The position numbers and the translations under genes were made by a program. Of a DNA stretch of 64,000 nucleotides, positions 43,739 through 51,697 are shown piece by piece. The stretch is taken from contig CAVXZE010000007.1 of the NCBI GenBank assembly GCA_963766175.1, forward strand, positions 186,001-250,000, given 5' to 3'. Source of the DNA: CAVXZE01 sp963766175. Lineage in GTDB: Bacteria; Myxococcota_A; UBA9160; UBA6930. The notes beneath the pieces are model-generated. The model had not been told where the DNA came from, made no database searches, and was given only the letters and a program-made list of their open reading frames with translations. Position 1 is the first letter of the stretch. Every line of letters starts with the position of its first letter.

Positions 43739-44676
43739 TCGTCGCGGCGGGCCTCGGCACCCGCCTTCACCCCCTCACCCAGCATCGGGCGAAGCCGGCG
43801 GTCCCGGTGCGCGGGATTCCCATGATCGCCTATTCCCTGGCATTCCTCGCCCGGGCCGGCGTCGACGAGGTGGTGATCAACGTCCACCATCTTCCCGAGT
43901 CCCTGATCGCCGCCGCCCAGCGCTGGTGTCCGACCCGTATGAAGCTTCACTTCTCCCACGAGCCCGAGCTGCTCCACACCGGGGGTGCAATCCGCCGGGT
44001 CGCGAGCTTCCTGCGAGAAAGCGACCCCTGCGTGGTCCTCGGGGGCGACATGATCCTCGACTTCGATCTGGCAGGGGTGATTCTTCAGCATCGCGCGGCC
44101 AGCCACGCAGCGACCCTGGTGCTCCGGGACGACCCTCGAGCGTCTCGTTTCGGTACGATTGGTGTGGATGGGAGGGGCCGCGTGCGACGCATTGCACGGC
44201 GACTCGATCTCGGAGGTGAGGAGCGGGCGGGCATCTATACCTGGGCGAACCTGTTCTCCCCCCGCGCCCTCGAGCGCCTCCCGGATCGCGACGTCTTCAA
44301 CCACCTGGACGACTGGCTCTGGCCGTTGTTGACGAGCGGAGCCAGCGACGTCCGCGGGGTCGTGCTTCCTTTCGCCGAGTCTGTCTGGGAGCCGGTGGGC
44401 ACCCTCTCCGAGTACCTCCACGTGAACCTGCGTCCGCCCGACCTCTCCTATCTGGATCCGGACGCCCTGGCGCGAGAGGATGGAACTCGGATCGAGAGGG
44501 ATTGCGTCATCGGACGTGGCGCGGCGATCGGAGGCGGCGCCCGCCTTCGGCGGGTGGTGGTCTGGGACGGGGAGCAGGTTCCGGGCGGCTTCGAGGGAGA
44601 GGACGGAGTGTACGCGGGCGGAGACTTCCACTCCTGTGTCGCGGGGCCCGACGCGAAGGGGGAAGCACTCGGATGA
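43726..44676 (+). CDS. murU: MurU-like nucleotidyltransferase with C-terminal beta-helix
   Basis: A 316-residue sugar-1-phosphate nucleotidyltransferase. AAGLGTRLHPLTQHRAKPAVPV is the nucleotide-binding motif; EVVINVHHLPESL, HTGGAIRRVASFL and LGGDMILDFDLA follow. In the salvage route it would convert MurNAc-1-phosphate to UDP-MurNAc. Unlike short Pseudomonas MurU it has an extra C-terminal hexapeptide segment (RIERDCVIGRGAAIGGGARLRRVVVWDG), as in GlmU or GDP-mannose pyrophosphorylases, so another NDP-sugar is possible. The neighbouring AmgK favours MurU. ATG 43726 is used; ATG 43735 overlaps the amgK stop. It overlaps the metallohydrolase gene start (ATGA). Confidence 0.8.
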   Translation: MRGMIVAAGLGTRLHPLTQHRAKPAVPVRGIPMIAYSLAFLARAGVDEVVINVHHLPESLIAAAQRWCPTRMKLHFSHEPELLHTGGAIRRVASFLRESDPCVVLGGDMILDFDLAGVILQHRAASHAATLVLRDDPRASRFGTIGVDGRGRVRRIARRLDLGGEERAGIYTWANLFSPRALERLPDRDVFNHLDDWLWPLLTSGASDVRGVVLPFAESVWEPVGTLSEYLHVNLRPPDLSYLDPDALAREDGTRIERDCVIGRGAAIGGGARLRRVVVWDGEQVPGGFEGEDGVYAGGDFHSCVAGPDAKGEALG

Positions 44677-45410
44677 CCGAGGTGCTCTTCATCGGAACCA
44701 GCGATGCCTTCGGTTCGGGAGGACGCCGGCAATCCGCATACCTGGTGCGGGCTCCAGCGGGCAGCGTGCTCCTCGACTGCGGAACGACCACTGGCACCGG
44801 GCTCGCGACCCTCGCTGTCGAGCGAGACGAGATCGACACGATCATCTTGTCCCATTTCCACGCCGACCACTTTGGAGGCATTCCCCTCTTCCTTCTGGCC
44901 GCTCTCCACCAGGATTCCCGGCGAAGGCCCCTGCGAATCGCCGGACCGCCCCAGGTGGAAGAGCGAGTGCGGCGGGTCGCGGCGGCATTGGGGCATCCGC
45001 TCAACCGTCAGGACTGGAGCTTCCCGATTCTCTTCCAGGAGCTGCCCACCGAAGCCGCCGCGGAGACGGGTCCGGTCGCGGTCCGAACCTTTCCGACCCG
45101 GCATTCCCCCGAGTCCCATCCCCGCGGTCTCTGGATCCAGGCGGGGACCCACAGCCTGGTCTACTCGGGAGACACGGGCTGGTTCGACGAGCTCCCCGCC
45201 CGGGTGAACGGCGCGGATCTCTTCATCTGCGAGTGCACCCAGGTGCACAAGGCCTATGAGTTTCACCTGAGCCTGGAAGAGCTGGCTGCCCGAAAGCACG
45301 AGTTCGACTGCGGGAAACACCTCCTCACCCATCTGGGTGCGGGGATGCGCTCTGTCACCGATTGCAGTGGCTTCGACATCGCGGACGACGGCCTGGTCCT
45401 CAAGCTCTGA
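44673..45410 (+). CDS. Metallo-beta-lactamase-fold hydrolase in the recycling cluster
   Basis: A 245-residue cytoplasmic hydrolase. FIGTSDAFGSGGRRQSAYLV, then SHFHADHFGGIPLF (His-x-His-x-Asp-His zinc site), TRHSPESHPRGLW and SGDTGWFDEL complete the RNase Z-like MBL layout. Its ATG overlaps the murU stop, so it is translationally coupled and probably part of the same pathway. The missing MupP-type MurNAc-6-phosphate phosphatase raises the idea that it acts on a phosphoester here, but nothing in the sequence shows this. It may also be an unrelated RNase Z-like enzyme. Converges with anmK with an 11-base overlap. Confidence 0.85.
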   Translation: MTEVLFIGTSDAFGSGGRRQSAYLVRAPAGSVLLDCGTTTGTGLATLAVERDEIDTIILSHFHADHFGGIPLFLLAALHQDSRRRPLRIAGPPQVEERVRRVAAALGHPLNRQDWSFPILFQELPTEAAAETGPVAVRTFPTRHSPESHPRGLWIQAGTHSLVYSGDTGWFDELPARVNGADLFICECTQVHKAYEFHLSLEELAARKHEFDCGKHLLTHLGAGMRSVTDCSGFDIADDGLVLKL

Positions 45411-46575
45411 GCCGCAGTCCGGGTCGCCCCGGCACGATTTCTCCCAGCACCGCCCCCTCCCGGGCTCCGGTGCAGCGCGGAAGGGAGTTGGGGATTCCCA
45501 GAAGTGCGTTCCGACCCATCAGTGAGAAGGCCATGGCTTCGGCCGCGTCCGCCGGTACCCCGGCGGCTTCGAAAGGCTCCACCGGGATATTTGCGAAGCG
45601 AGCCGCGAGAGCCCGAATCAGCTCCGGGTTGCGGGCGCCGCCGCCGCCCACCAGCAGCCGGTCGATCGGCGACCCGTCGAGAAAGGCGCGCGACGCCAGC
45701 GCAACCGCCTCCGCTGAAAACGCCACCAGGGTCGCGACCAGATCGTCGGCGGATCGCCCACCGCCGCCCCAGTCCTCTACCAGGCGTTCGGCCTCGGCGA
45801 GGCCGTAGCGTTCGCGACCGGTGGACTTGGGCGGACTCCGGCGTAGAAACTCGTCGTCCAGCAGCCGCTCGAGGAGATCCGCGGCAACCGCTCCCCTTCG
45901 CGCCCGGATCCCGTCGCGATCCATCCGTTCCGAGCCTCCCGAGAGCGTCGCGACCACTCCATCGATCAGCGAGTTGGCCGGACCCACATCGAAGGCGACC
46001 ACTTCTTCGGGTATCGCGCCGCGGCGGAGCCAAGTGATGTTGGCAATGCCCCCCAGATTCAGCACCAACCGCCCCTCGCCCGGGTGACCCAGGACCGCGT
46101 GGTGAAAGAACGGAGCCAGGGGGGCCCCCTCGCCACCCGCCGCCATGTCCCGCGGCCGGAAATCAGCCACAGTGGTGCAGCCGGTGCGCTCGGCGATGAC
46201 TGATGGGTCACCGATCTGGAGGGTGGCGCGGAGCTCCGGGCAGTGGGCAACGGTCTGCCCGTGGGAGGCGATCGCATCGACCTCCGCCAACGGTACCCCG
46301 ACGGAGGCGGCCAGCTCCGCTGCGGCCGATGCGAACTGCTCGCCCAGCAGAACGTCGAGGCTCGCGAGCTCGGAAAGGGCCTCGGAGCCCGGCACGCGGC
46401 CCGCGGCGATGCGATGGATCCTCTCCTGGAGCGCCCTCGAGAAGGCGGTCTCCCGGTACCCGAGCAGCCGAAATGGCCTCGCTGCCGAGGTGTCCGGCCA
46501 CTCCACCAGAGCCCCATCCACCCCGTCCGCCGAGGTCCCCGACATCAGGCCGATCACCTTCACGCGGCGGATCAT
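45400..46575 (-). CDS. anmK: Anhydro-N-acetylmuramic acid kinase
   Basis: Cleaves and phosphorylates 1,6-anhydro-MurNAc to MurNAc-6-phosphate during peptidoglycan recycling. 391 residues, family length. GLMSGTSADGVDGAL (10-24), ASHGQTVAHCP, ADFRPRDMAAGGEGAPLAP, LNLGGIANIT, FDVGPANSLIDG and VGGGGARNPELI are the expected motifs. The ATG at 46575 has no strong Shine-Dalgarno. It faces the amgK-murU operon. Together the three enzymes give most of the anhMurNAc to UDP-MurNAc route. Confidence 0.96.
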   Translation of the reverse strand: MIRRVKVIGLMSGTSADGVDGALVEWPDTSAARPFRLLGYRETAFSRALQERIHRIAAGRVPGSEALSELASLDVLLGEQFASAAAELAASVGVPLAEVDAIASHGQTVAHCPELRATLQIGDPSVIAERTGCTTVADFRPRDMAAGGEGAPLAPFFHHAVLGHPGEGRLVLNLGGIANITWLRRGAIPEEVVAFDVGPANSLIDGVVATLSGGSERMDRDGIRARRGAVAADLLERLLDDEFLRRSPPKSTGRERYGLAEAERLVEDWGGGGRSADDLVATLVAFSAEAVALASRAFLDGSPIDRLLVGGGGARNPELIRALAARFANIPVEPFEAAGVPADAAEAMAFSLMGRNALLGIPNSLPRCTGAREGAVLGEIVPGRPGLRLRA

Positions 46576-46588
46576 AAACCGCGATGCG

Positions 46589-46617
46589 TTGACACGCCGG
46601 ACCGCGGCGCGAATAAT
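46589..46617 (+). promoter_or_regulatory. Strong sigma-70 promoter for the glycosyltransferase cluster
   Basis: TTGACA (46589-46594), 17 bases, AATAAT (46612-46617): 6/6 and 5/6 consensus with ideal spacing. Predicted start near 46624, about 225 bases before the first ORF (46848). A short direct repeat lies downstream at 46680-46721. Confidence 0.75.
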
Positions 46618-46679
46618 CCCGCCCAGTCCGTCCGGCACGCGAGGGGCAGCTCTCTCGAGCACGCCTTCTTTTCTGTTTG

Positions 46680-46721
46680 GACTCGACTGTTTAGACTCGA
46701 TTGTTGGAGCTGGAACTCGAT
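46680..46721. repeat. Repeated ACTCGA(C/T) elements in the cluster leader
   Basis: Three copies of ACTCGA(C/T) at 46681, 46695 and 46715; the first two belong to a 14-base direct repeat (GACTCGACTGTTTA / GACTCGATTGTTGG). They lie downstream of the promoter at 46589. They could be repressor sites or an RNA feature; no regulator is assigned. Confidence 0.4.
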
Positions 46722-46847
46722 ATCGCCGGGACCGGGAGGTATCTCGATCCGGGTCGGGTCGGTGGCTTTGACTTTGAAGGCGGGCCCGAGGCTCGCTGTG
46801 CGGGCAGAGCGACACGGTCGCTCGTCGGCCCGCGGAACCGGAGTTTC

Positions 46848-47105
46848 ATGACCGACTCTTCGCGTACACAGGGCGGGTTGATCTGCGTCGGCGCTGTCAT
46901 CGTCGGAGTGATCTTTCTGCTCGGTCTCCTCAACGGCGCCTGGTGGGCCGTAGCCATCCCCGTGGGAATACTGCTCGGCTTCGTGCTCGGTCTGACCTTC
47001 TGGGTGGGCTGGACCATCGCGACGGTCGAGGTGGAAGCGGAGCCCGATCCAGGCGCTCCGACCACGGAGACCGAGGCCGCGTCCGACTCCAACGGATCCA
47101 GCTGA
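46848..47105 (+). CDS. Small two-helix membrane protein
   Basis: An 85-residue protein: MTDSSRTQGGLICVGAVIVG, two hydrophobic helices (about 10-30 and 33-52, the second rich in Gly and Trp: FVLGLTFWVGWTI), then an acidic tail (EAEPDPGAPTTETEA). No family is recognised. GGAG lies 5-8 bases upstream of the ATG. It is the first ORF behind the promoter at 46589 and 8 bases before the first glycosyltransferase, so it may anchor or regulate that pathway. Confidence 0.65.
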   Translation: MTDSSRTQGGLICVGAVIVGVIFLLGLLNGAWWAVAIPVGILLGFVLGLTFWVGWTIATVEVEAEPDPGAPTTETEAASDSNGSS

Positions 47106-47113
47106 GGTCTGTC

Positions 47114-48373
47114 GTGCGGATCGCGCTGCTCACCTATCGAGGCAACATGTACTGCGGCGGCCAGGGGATCTACGCCGCCTACCTGGCCCGAGAGTGGAGA
47201 GACGCCGGACACGACGTCCACGTGATCGCGGGCCCGCCTCTTCCAGATCTCGAGCCGGGGATTCCCCTTCACGTGATCCCCAATCAGAACGTGTTCGGCA
47301 TGCCGTTTCGGGAATGGGCGGCGCAGGGAGATCCGCGCCGGCTGCTGACTCCGCTGAATCTCTGGGAGCTGGGCGTCTCGAGGATCGGCGTCTTCCCTGA
47401 GATGCAGAGCTTCGGTCTGCGCCTGCTGATGCGCTGGCGGCGCCTGCAGAGGCGCCACCGCTTCGACATCGTCTTCGACAACCAGTGTCTGAGCTGGGGG
47501 CTGCTCGGAATCCGGGCCACCGGAGTTCCCGTGGTGTCCGCAATCCATCACCCGTTGCACATCGACCGGGAGGCGGACTTCGCCATCGATCCGCGCCTGA
47601 TCAAGAAGATCAAGCGCACCCTCTACTTCCCCCTCTTCATGCAGCAGCTGGTGGCACCCCGCCTCGACAAGATCGTCACGGTCAGCGAAGCCTCCCGCAA
47701 CGAGATCGAGCACTACTTCGGAATCCCCGAGAAGAGGATCGCGGTCGTCTACAACGGCACCGACACCGACCTCTTCCACCCGATGGAGGATGTCGAGAAG
47801 GAGACCGACCTGATCTTCGTCGGACGGACGGAGGACCGGAAGAAGGGCATCGGAACCCTCCTCGAGGCCCTTTCCTATCTCCCCGATACCGTCACGCTGA
47901 AGATCGTCGACGGGCGCATCCCCGAGAACGGCCTCGTCCCGCGCCTGATCCGCAAGCACCGGCTCGAGAACCGGGTGGTCTTCGAGAGCCGCTTCCTCGA
48001 CATCGCGGACCTGGTCCGCGAGTACTCCACGGGACGAATCGCCGTGGTCCCCTCGTTCTTCGAGGGATTCGGGTTCCCGGCCAGCGAGGCCATGGCCTGT
48101 GGGCTGCCTGTCATCGCCAATGCGGCCGGTGCGCTTCCGGAGGTGGTGGGCACCAGCAACGAGGCGGGGCGCCTGGTCCCCCCGCGAGACGCACGGGCCC
48201 TGGCCGGCGCAATCGCCGACGTTCTCGCCGAGCCCGAGGGAGCGGCCCGCATGGGCCGCGCCGCTCGCGCGCGGGTGGAGCGGATCTTCCGCTGGAAGGA
48301 CACCGCAGCCCAACTCGTGGAAGTCTTCGAGGACACCCGCCGTGCTGCTCACCGTCGACCTCGATCGACTTAG
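47114..48373 (+). CDS. Glycosyltransferase family 4
   Basis: A 419-residue GT-B glycosyltransferase starting at GTG (GAGG 6 bases upstream). MRIALLTYRGNMYCGGQGIYAAYLAREWRDAG is the acceptor-side Rossmann start with the GGQG loop. The donor side has VVYNGTDTDLF, FVGRTEDRKKG and PSFFEGFGFPASEAMACGLPVIAN (E-x7-E nucleotide-sugar motif). Membrane-associated GT4 enzymes add sugars to lipid or polysaccharide acceptors. It is one of two similar enzymes around a methyltransferase; the product is unknown. Confidence 0.92.
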   Translation: MRIALLTYRGNMYCGGQGIYAAYLAREWRDAGHDVHVIAGPPLPDLEPGIPLHVIPNQNVFGMPFREWAAQGDPRRLLTPLNLWELGVSRIGVFPEMQSFGLRLLMRWRRLQRRHRFDIVFDNQCLSWGLLGIRATGVPVVSAIHHPLHIDREADFAIDPRLIKKIKRTLYFPLFMQQLVAPRLDKIVTVSEASRNEIEHYFGIPEKRIAVVYNGTDTDLFHPMEDVEKETDLIFVGRTEDRKKGIGTLLEALSYLPDTVTLKIVDGRIPENGLVPRLIRKHRLENRVVFESRFLDIADLVREYSTGRIAVVPSFFEGFGFPASEAMACGLPVIANAAGALPEVVGTSNEAGRLVPPRDARALAGAIADVLAEPEGAARMGRAARARVERIFRWKDTAAQLVEVFEDTRRAAHRRPRST

Positions 48374-49061
48374 GCTCCGTCCCGGAGACACCCTCCTCGA
48401 CGCGGGTTGCGGTGAGGGCCGACATTGCTTCGGCGCCCTCGAGCGCGGGGCTCGGGTGCTCGGGCTGGATCTCGACCGGGCCTCGCTGAAGGCCGCAGCC
48501 GGCGGCCTGCGGGCGCGGGGGGAAGAGCTGAGATCCCTGGGCGCCATGCTCCAGGGGGACACCTTCGCCCTGCCCTTCCGAGACGAGAGCTTCGACAAGG
48601 TGATCTGCGCCGAGGTCATGGAGCACGTCCACGATTTCCGCGGCGCCGCCCGGGAGCTGGCAAGAGTTACAAAGCCCGGTGGCCGGCTGGCGATCACGAT
48701 CCCGACCGCCACCAGCGAGCACCTCTATCTCTCCCTCGGCGACGACTACTTCGAGAGCCCCGGTGGCCACATCCGCATCTTCGCACCCCGGCGACTGGCC
48801 GAGGGACTCGCCTCCGTCGGGCTCTCCACCGAAGGCGTCGGCTTCGCCCACGGCCTGCACACGCCCTACTGGGTACTGCGCTCGATCGTGGGTCTGCCCC
48901 GAGCCGATCGGAGCCCTCTGGTCCGCGCCTTCCGCCTCTACCTGATCCGAGCGACCGCTTCCCGGTTCATGGACTGGCTCGAGCGCAGGGTCGTGAATTA
49001 CGTCTGCCCGAAGAGTCTGATTCTCTACGCGGAGAAACGGGTGGCGGGGACGGACGGGTGA
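48342..49061 (+). CDS. SAM-dependent methyltransferase within the glycosyltransferase cluster
   Basis: A 239-residue class I methyltransferase. The first residues VLLTVDLDRLRLRPGDTLLDAGCGEGRH contain motif I (LLDAGCGEGRH); VLGLDLD, LPFRDESFDKVICAEVMEHV and KPGGRLAITIP are motifs II-V. GTG at 48342 overlaps the upstream glycosyltransferase by 32 bases, and the stop overlaps the next glycosyltransferase (GTGA). The coupling suggests that it methylates the sugar or lipid product of its neighbours. The substrate is unknown. Confidence 0.9.
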   Translation: MLLTVDLDRLRLRPGDTLLDAGCGEGRHCFGALERGARVLGLDLDRASLKAAAGGLRARGEELRSLGAMLQGDTFALPFRDESFDKVICAEVMEHVHDFRGAARELARVTKPGGRLAITIPTATSEHLYLSLGDDYFESPGGHIRIFAPRRLAEGLASVGLSTEGVGFAHGLHTPYWVLRSIVGLPRADRSPLVRAFRLYLIRATASRFMDWLERRVVNYVCPKSLILYAEKRVAGTDG

Positions 49062-50344
49062 GCCGCCCGCTTCGCCTCTGTATGGTCGGCTACCGCGGCA
49101 ACATGCATTGCGGCGGGCAGGGGGTCTACCTCTGGTTCCTGGTCCGCGAGCTCGCAAGGCTCGGGCATCGCGTCGATGTACTGGTGGGTCCCCCCTTCCC
49201 CGATCCGATGCCCTTCGCTCGCGACGTGGTGACGCTCCCCAACCAGCAGTTCTGGGCGAAGTGGTTCTCGCGCGACTGGGCCCGCTTCCTCCCGCGCCCG
49301 AATCCACTGCGTGTCTTCGAGCCACTCAACTTCTACGAACTCGCCTCCAGCCGGCTCGGCTTTCTCCCCGAGCCTTTCGCCTTCAGCCTGCGCGCCTTCC
49401 GGACACTGGCCGAACGGCTGCGGCGTGGGGTGCGCTACGACCTGGTGCACGACGTCCAGTGTCTCGGCTACGGACTGCTCGGCATCCGCGCTCTCGGGCT
49501 GCCCATGCTGACCACGATCCACCACCCCCTCACCGTGGATCGGCGCGCCTCCTTCGTACGGGACCAGACCACGACCGACGCGATTGGAACCATGCAGTTC
49601 TACCCGATCGGCATGCAGTCCTTCGTCGCTCGTCGCATGGACCGGGTGCTCACCTCCTCAGAGGCCAGTGGCCGCGAGATCCTCCGCGATTTTGGCGTCC
49701 GTCAGGACCGGCTCGAGATGGTGTGGAACGGACTCGATACCGAGCTCTACTCGCCCGATCCGGCCGTCTCGCGCCGCGAGAGCGAGATCCTCTGTGTCGG
49801 CCGAGCGTCGGATCCGAACAAGGGAATCAAGACCCTGATCGCGGCCCTCGGCAAGCTCCCATCCTCGGTTCGTCTCACCCTCGTCGACGCCGGCGGCTCT
49901 GGCGACGAGGCGCGCAAGTGGGCCCACTCCGTCGGCTGCGCCGATCGTCTCGACATCACCGGCCGGATTCCCAACGACGACCTCGTGAACCTCTACCGGC
50001 GCGCTGCTCTGGTGGTCGTTCCCTCCCGGTACGAGGGCTTCGGCCTTCCCGCGGTGGAGGCGATGGCATGCGGAACCCCGGTCGTGGCCACCTCCTCCGG
50101 GGCGCTGCCGGAGGTGATTCGGGTGGGCAGCGGCGGGCTGCTGGTTCCCAGGGACGATCCCGACGCTCTTGCCGAGGCAGTTGCGACCCTGCTCGAGCGG
50201 CCCCAGCTGCGGCGCGAGATGGGCACGCGCGCTCGTCCCCTCATCGAGGCCACCTTCTCCTGGCCCCGCGTCGCGGAGCGCACCGCGCGGATCTACCAGG
50301 AGGTGGTGGAGGAACGGTCGCTGCGACGGCGGGCCCAGGTCTGA
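49058..50344 (+). CDS. Glycosyltransferase family 4 (second copy)
   Basis: A 428-residue GT-B enzyme paralogous to the one at 47114-48373. MSRPLRLCMVGYRGNMHCGGQGVYLWFLVRELARLG; VWNGLDTELY; CVGRASDPNKGIKTL; PSRYEGFGLPAVEAMACGTPVVAT (E-x7-E). Both share the YRGNM-x-CGGQG opening, so they probably use related acceptors in consecutive steps. It overlaps the methyltransferase by 4 bases and abuts the convergent methyltransferase at 50345 with no gap. Confidence 0.92.
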   Translation: MSRPLRLCMVGYRGNMHCGGQGVYLWFLVRELARLGHRVDVLVGPPFPDPMPFARDVVTLPNQQFWAKWFSRDWARFLPRPNPLRVFEPLNFYELASSRLGFLPEPFAFSLRAFRTLAERLRRGVRYDLVHDVQCLGYGLLGIRALGLPMLTTIHHPLTVDRRASFVRDQTTTDAIGTMQFYPIGMQSFVARRMDRVLTSSEASGREILRDFGVRQDRLEMVWNGLDTELYSPDPAVSRRESEILCVGRASDPNKGIKTLIAALGKLPSSVRLTLVDAGGSGDEARKWAHSVGCADRLDITGRIPNDDLVNLYRRAALVVVPSRYEGFGLPAVEAMACGTPVVATSSGALPEVIRVGSGGLLVPRDDPDALAEAVATLLERPQLRREMGTRARPLIEATFSWPRVAERTARIYQEVVEERSLRRRAQV

Positions 50345-51133
50345 CTAGCCCGACACGCGTCGTCTGGGGCGTCCGGCCAGGATGACGACGTCGGCCAGGG
50401 TCGGCACCCGACGGGCGAGCCAGTCCAGCCCCTGGAGTGCGAGCGCCGCCAACCGCTGCGGGAGATGATCCACGGACCGCGTCCAGACCGGGAGACCCCA
50501 CGCGATCGAAACACCCTCCACCACCTCCAGATCGAGGCTCCTGGAGGCCTGCTCCTTCATCAGCCCGAGCTCGTAGCGGGTAAAGTGATCGGCGGGCACG
50601 TCGTAGTGCCGCCTGCCGCGCCTGACGCCGCCGCCGAGCCAGCCCTCGCGCACCTGGTCGGAGAAGCGCGCCGTGCGACAGGCCAGGGATTCGAAGTTGG
50701 CGATCGCCAGCACCACCCGCCCGTCCGCGGAGGTGACCCGAGCCATCTCGGCGATGGCCTGCTCGGGCTGATCGAAGTGGTCGAGGGCGCCCTTGCAGAG
50801 CGCTGCGTCGAAGCTGCCGGTCGCGAAGGGCAGTGCGTCGGACCAACCTCGCACCCATCGCGGAACCGGTCCCTCCGTCTCCGCGGTCTTCAGGCGAGCC
50901 CAGGCCGACATTCGCTCCGAAGGCTCGACGCCTACCACCTCCGCTCCGCGTCCCGCCATCGCGATCGCGTCCTGACCGAACCCGCTCGCCACGTCGAGTA
51001 TCCTTCGCCCCGGTGACGGCCCCGCGAGGGAGAGCGTCACCTCTGTCATCCGATCGAAGAGGAACGAGCTGTCGCGCGTGGTCCCGGTCGGGATCACGTC
51101 ACTCATGTCGCGATCGAGGTCCACCACCCGCAT
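50345..51133 (-). CDS. SAM-dependent methyltransferase
   Basis: A 262-residue class I methyltransferase. RRILDVASGFGQDAIAMAGRG (motif I), VGVEPSERM (motif II), LPFATGSFDAALCKGALDHFDQP and ADGRVVLAIAN. The 3' part (YELGLMKEQASRSLDLEVVEGVSIAWGLP) may bind the substrate. ATG 51133 fits the family start; a TTG/ATG at 51244-51247 would add a non-conserved leader. Its stop touches the stop of the opposing glycosyltransferase. It is transcribed with the PilZ gene upstream. Substrate unknown. Confidence 0.88.
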   Translation of the reverse strand: MRVVDLDRDMSDVIPTGTTRDSSFLFDRMTEVTLSLAGPSPGRRILDVASGFGQDAIAMAGRGAEVVGVEPSERMSAWARLKTAETEGPVPRWVRGWSDALPFATGSFDAALCKGALDHFDQPEQAIAEMARVTSADGRVVLAIANFESLACRTARFSDQVREGWLGGGVRRGRRHYDVPADHFTRYELGLMKEQASRSLDLEVVEGVSIAWGLPVWTRSVDHLPQRLAALALQGLDWLARRVPTLADVVILAGRPRRRVSG

Positions 51134-51243
51134 CGCGGCGGACTCTAGCCCGCCTTCCTCAGCAGGTCGCGTAGGGAAGCCGCGGAGAATGATGCAGCTG
51201 AGCGGAACCGCCCCCCAGTCGGCTCGTGGCGCGACCCGTTTCA

Positions 51244-51564
51244 TCAAAGGCGACCGGCGACGTAGTTCTCCAGAAGCTCCGCGAGATCCCCGTCGATCTC
51301 CTCGAAGCGCAGACCCAGGCTCTCGGTCCGCGAGTCGGACCAGGCGACGCGGGCGGGGAGCTTGACCGGGACGAAGAAGCCCGGAAGGGCAAACTCGCTC
51401 TCCACGGGTCCTTCGGTGAAGGGATGAGGGCCCCCCAGGACCAGTCCGATCCCCTGCGCAGAGAGATCTCGTCCGAGGGCCATCCGGTGGACTTCACCCG
51501 CCGCAATCTCCACCCAGCCCTCGAACGTGGCCCGGCGACTCCCCCGCTTCTCCCTCTCCGTCAC
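51244..51564 (-). CDS. PilZ-domain protein (cyclic di-GMP receptor)
   Basis: A 106-residue single PilZ domain starting at GTG with AGGAGG five bases upstream. KRGSRRATFEGWVEI supplies the R-x-x-x-R loop and DLSAQGIGLVL the D/N-x-S-x-x-G motif, both needed for cyclic di-GMP binding. Downstream strands (VKLPARVAWSDSRTESLGLRFEEI) complete the barrel. Single-domain PilZ proteins adjust motility, exopolysaccharide or pilus machines. It shares transcription with the following methyltransferase and faces the glycosyltransferase cluster. A near-consensus sigma-54 site lies 29 bases upstream. Confidence 0.9.
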   Translation of the reverse strand: MTEREKRGSRRATFEGWVEIAAGEVHRMALGRDLSAQGIGLVLGGPHPFTEGPVESEFALPGFFVPVKLPARVAWSDSRTESLGLRFEEIDGDLAELLENYVAGRL

Positions 51565-51592
51565 TCGCGCCTCCTGCTTCCCAGAGCCCTGT

Positions 51593-51608
51593 TGCAAGAT
51601 TCGTGCAA
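51593..51608 (-). promoter_or_regulatory. Possible sigma-54 promoter of the PilZ gene
   Basis: Minus strand: TTGCACG, AATC, TTGCA. This matches the consensus except that the first G of the -24 GG is T, a costly change. Predicted start near 51583, about 19 bases before the GTG. It could be a weak or degenerate site. Confidence 0.4.
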
Positions 51609-51697
51609 GAGCGAAACAACCCAAGGCGGCACGAAAACACGCCTCAGCCGTTTTTGGTGTTGGGGACTGCCTCCGAAGGGTATCCTCCGCCACGGAG

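Noticed and set aside
46633..46648. CGGCACG-CGAG-GGGCA, a possible second promoter of the glycosyltransferase cassette
   Set aside because: Both T residues of the -12 box are G, and a much better sigma-70 promoter lies just upstream.
46691..48712. A 673-residue minus-strand frame
   Set aside because: Lies opposite the glycosyltransferase and methyltransferase and has no domain signature.
51244..51247. Longer N-terminus for the methyltransferase starting at the PilZ stop
   Set aside because: The added 37 residues match no methyltransferase; the ATG at 51133 is the better start.
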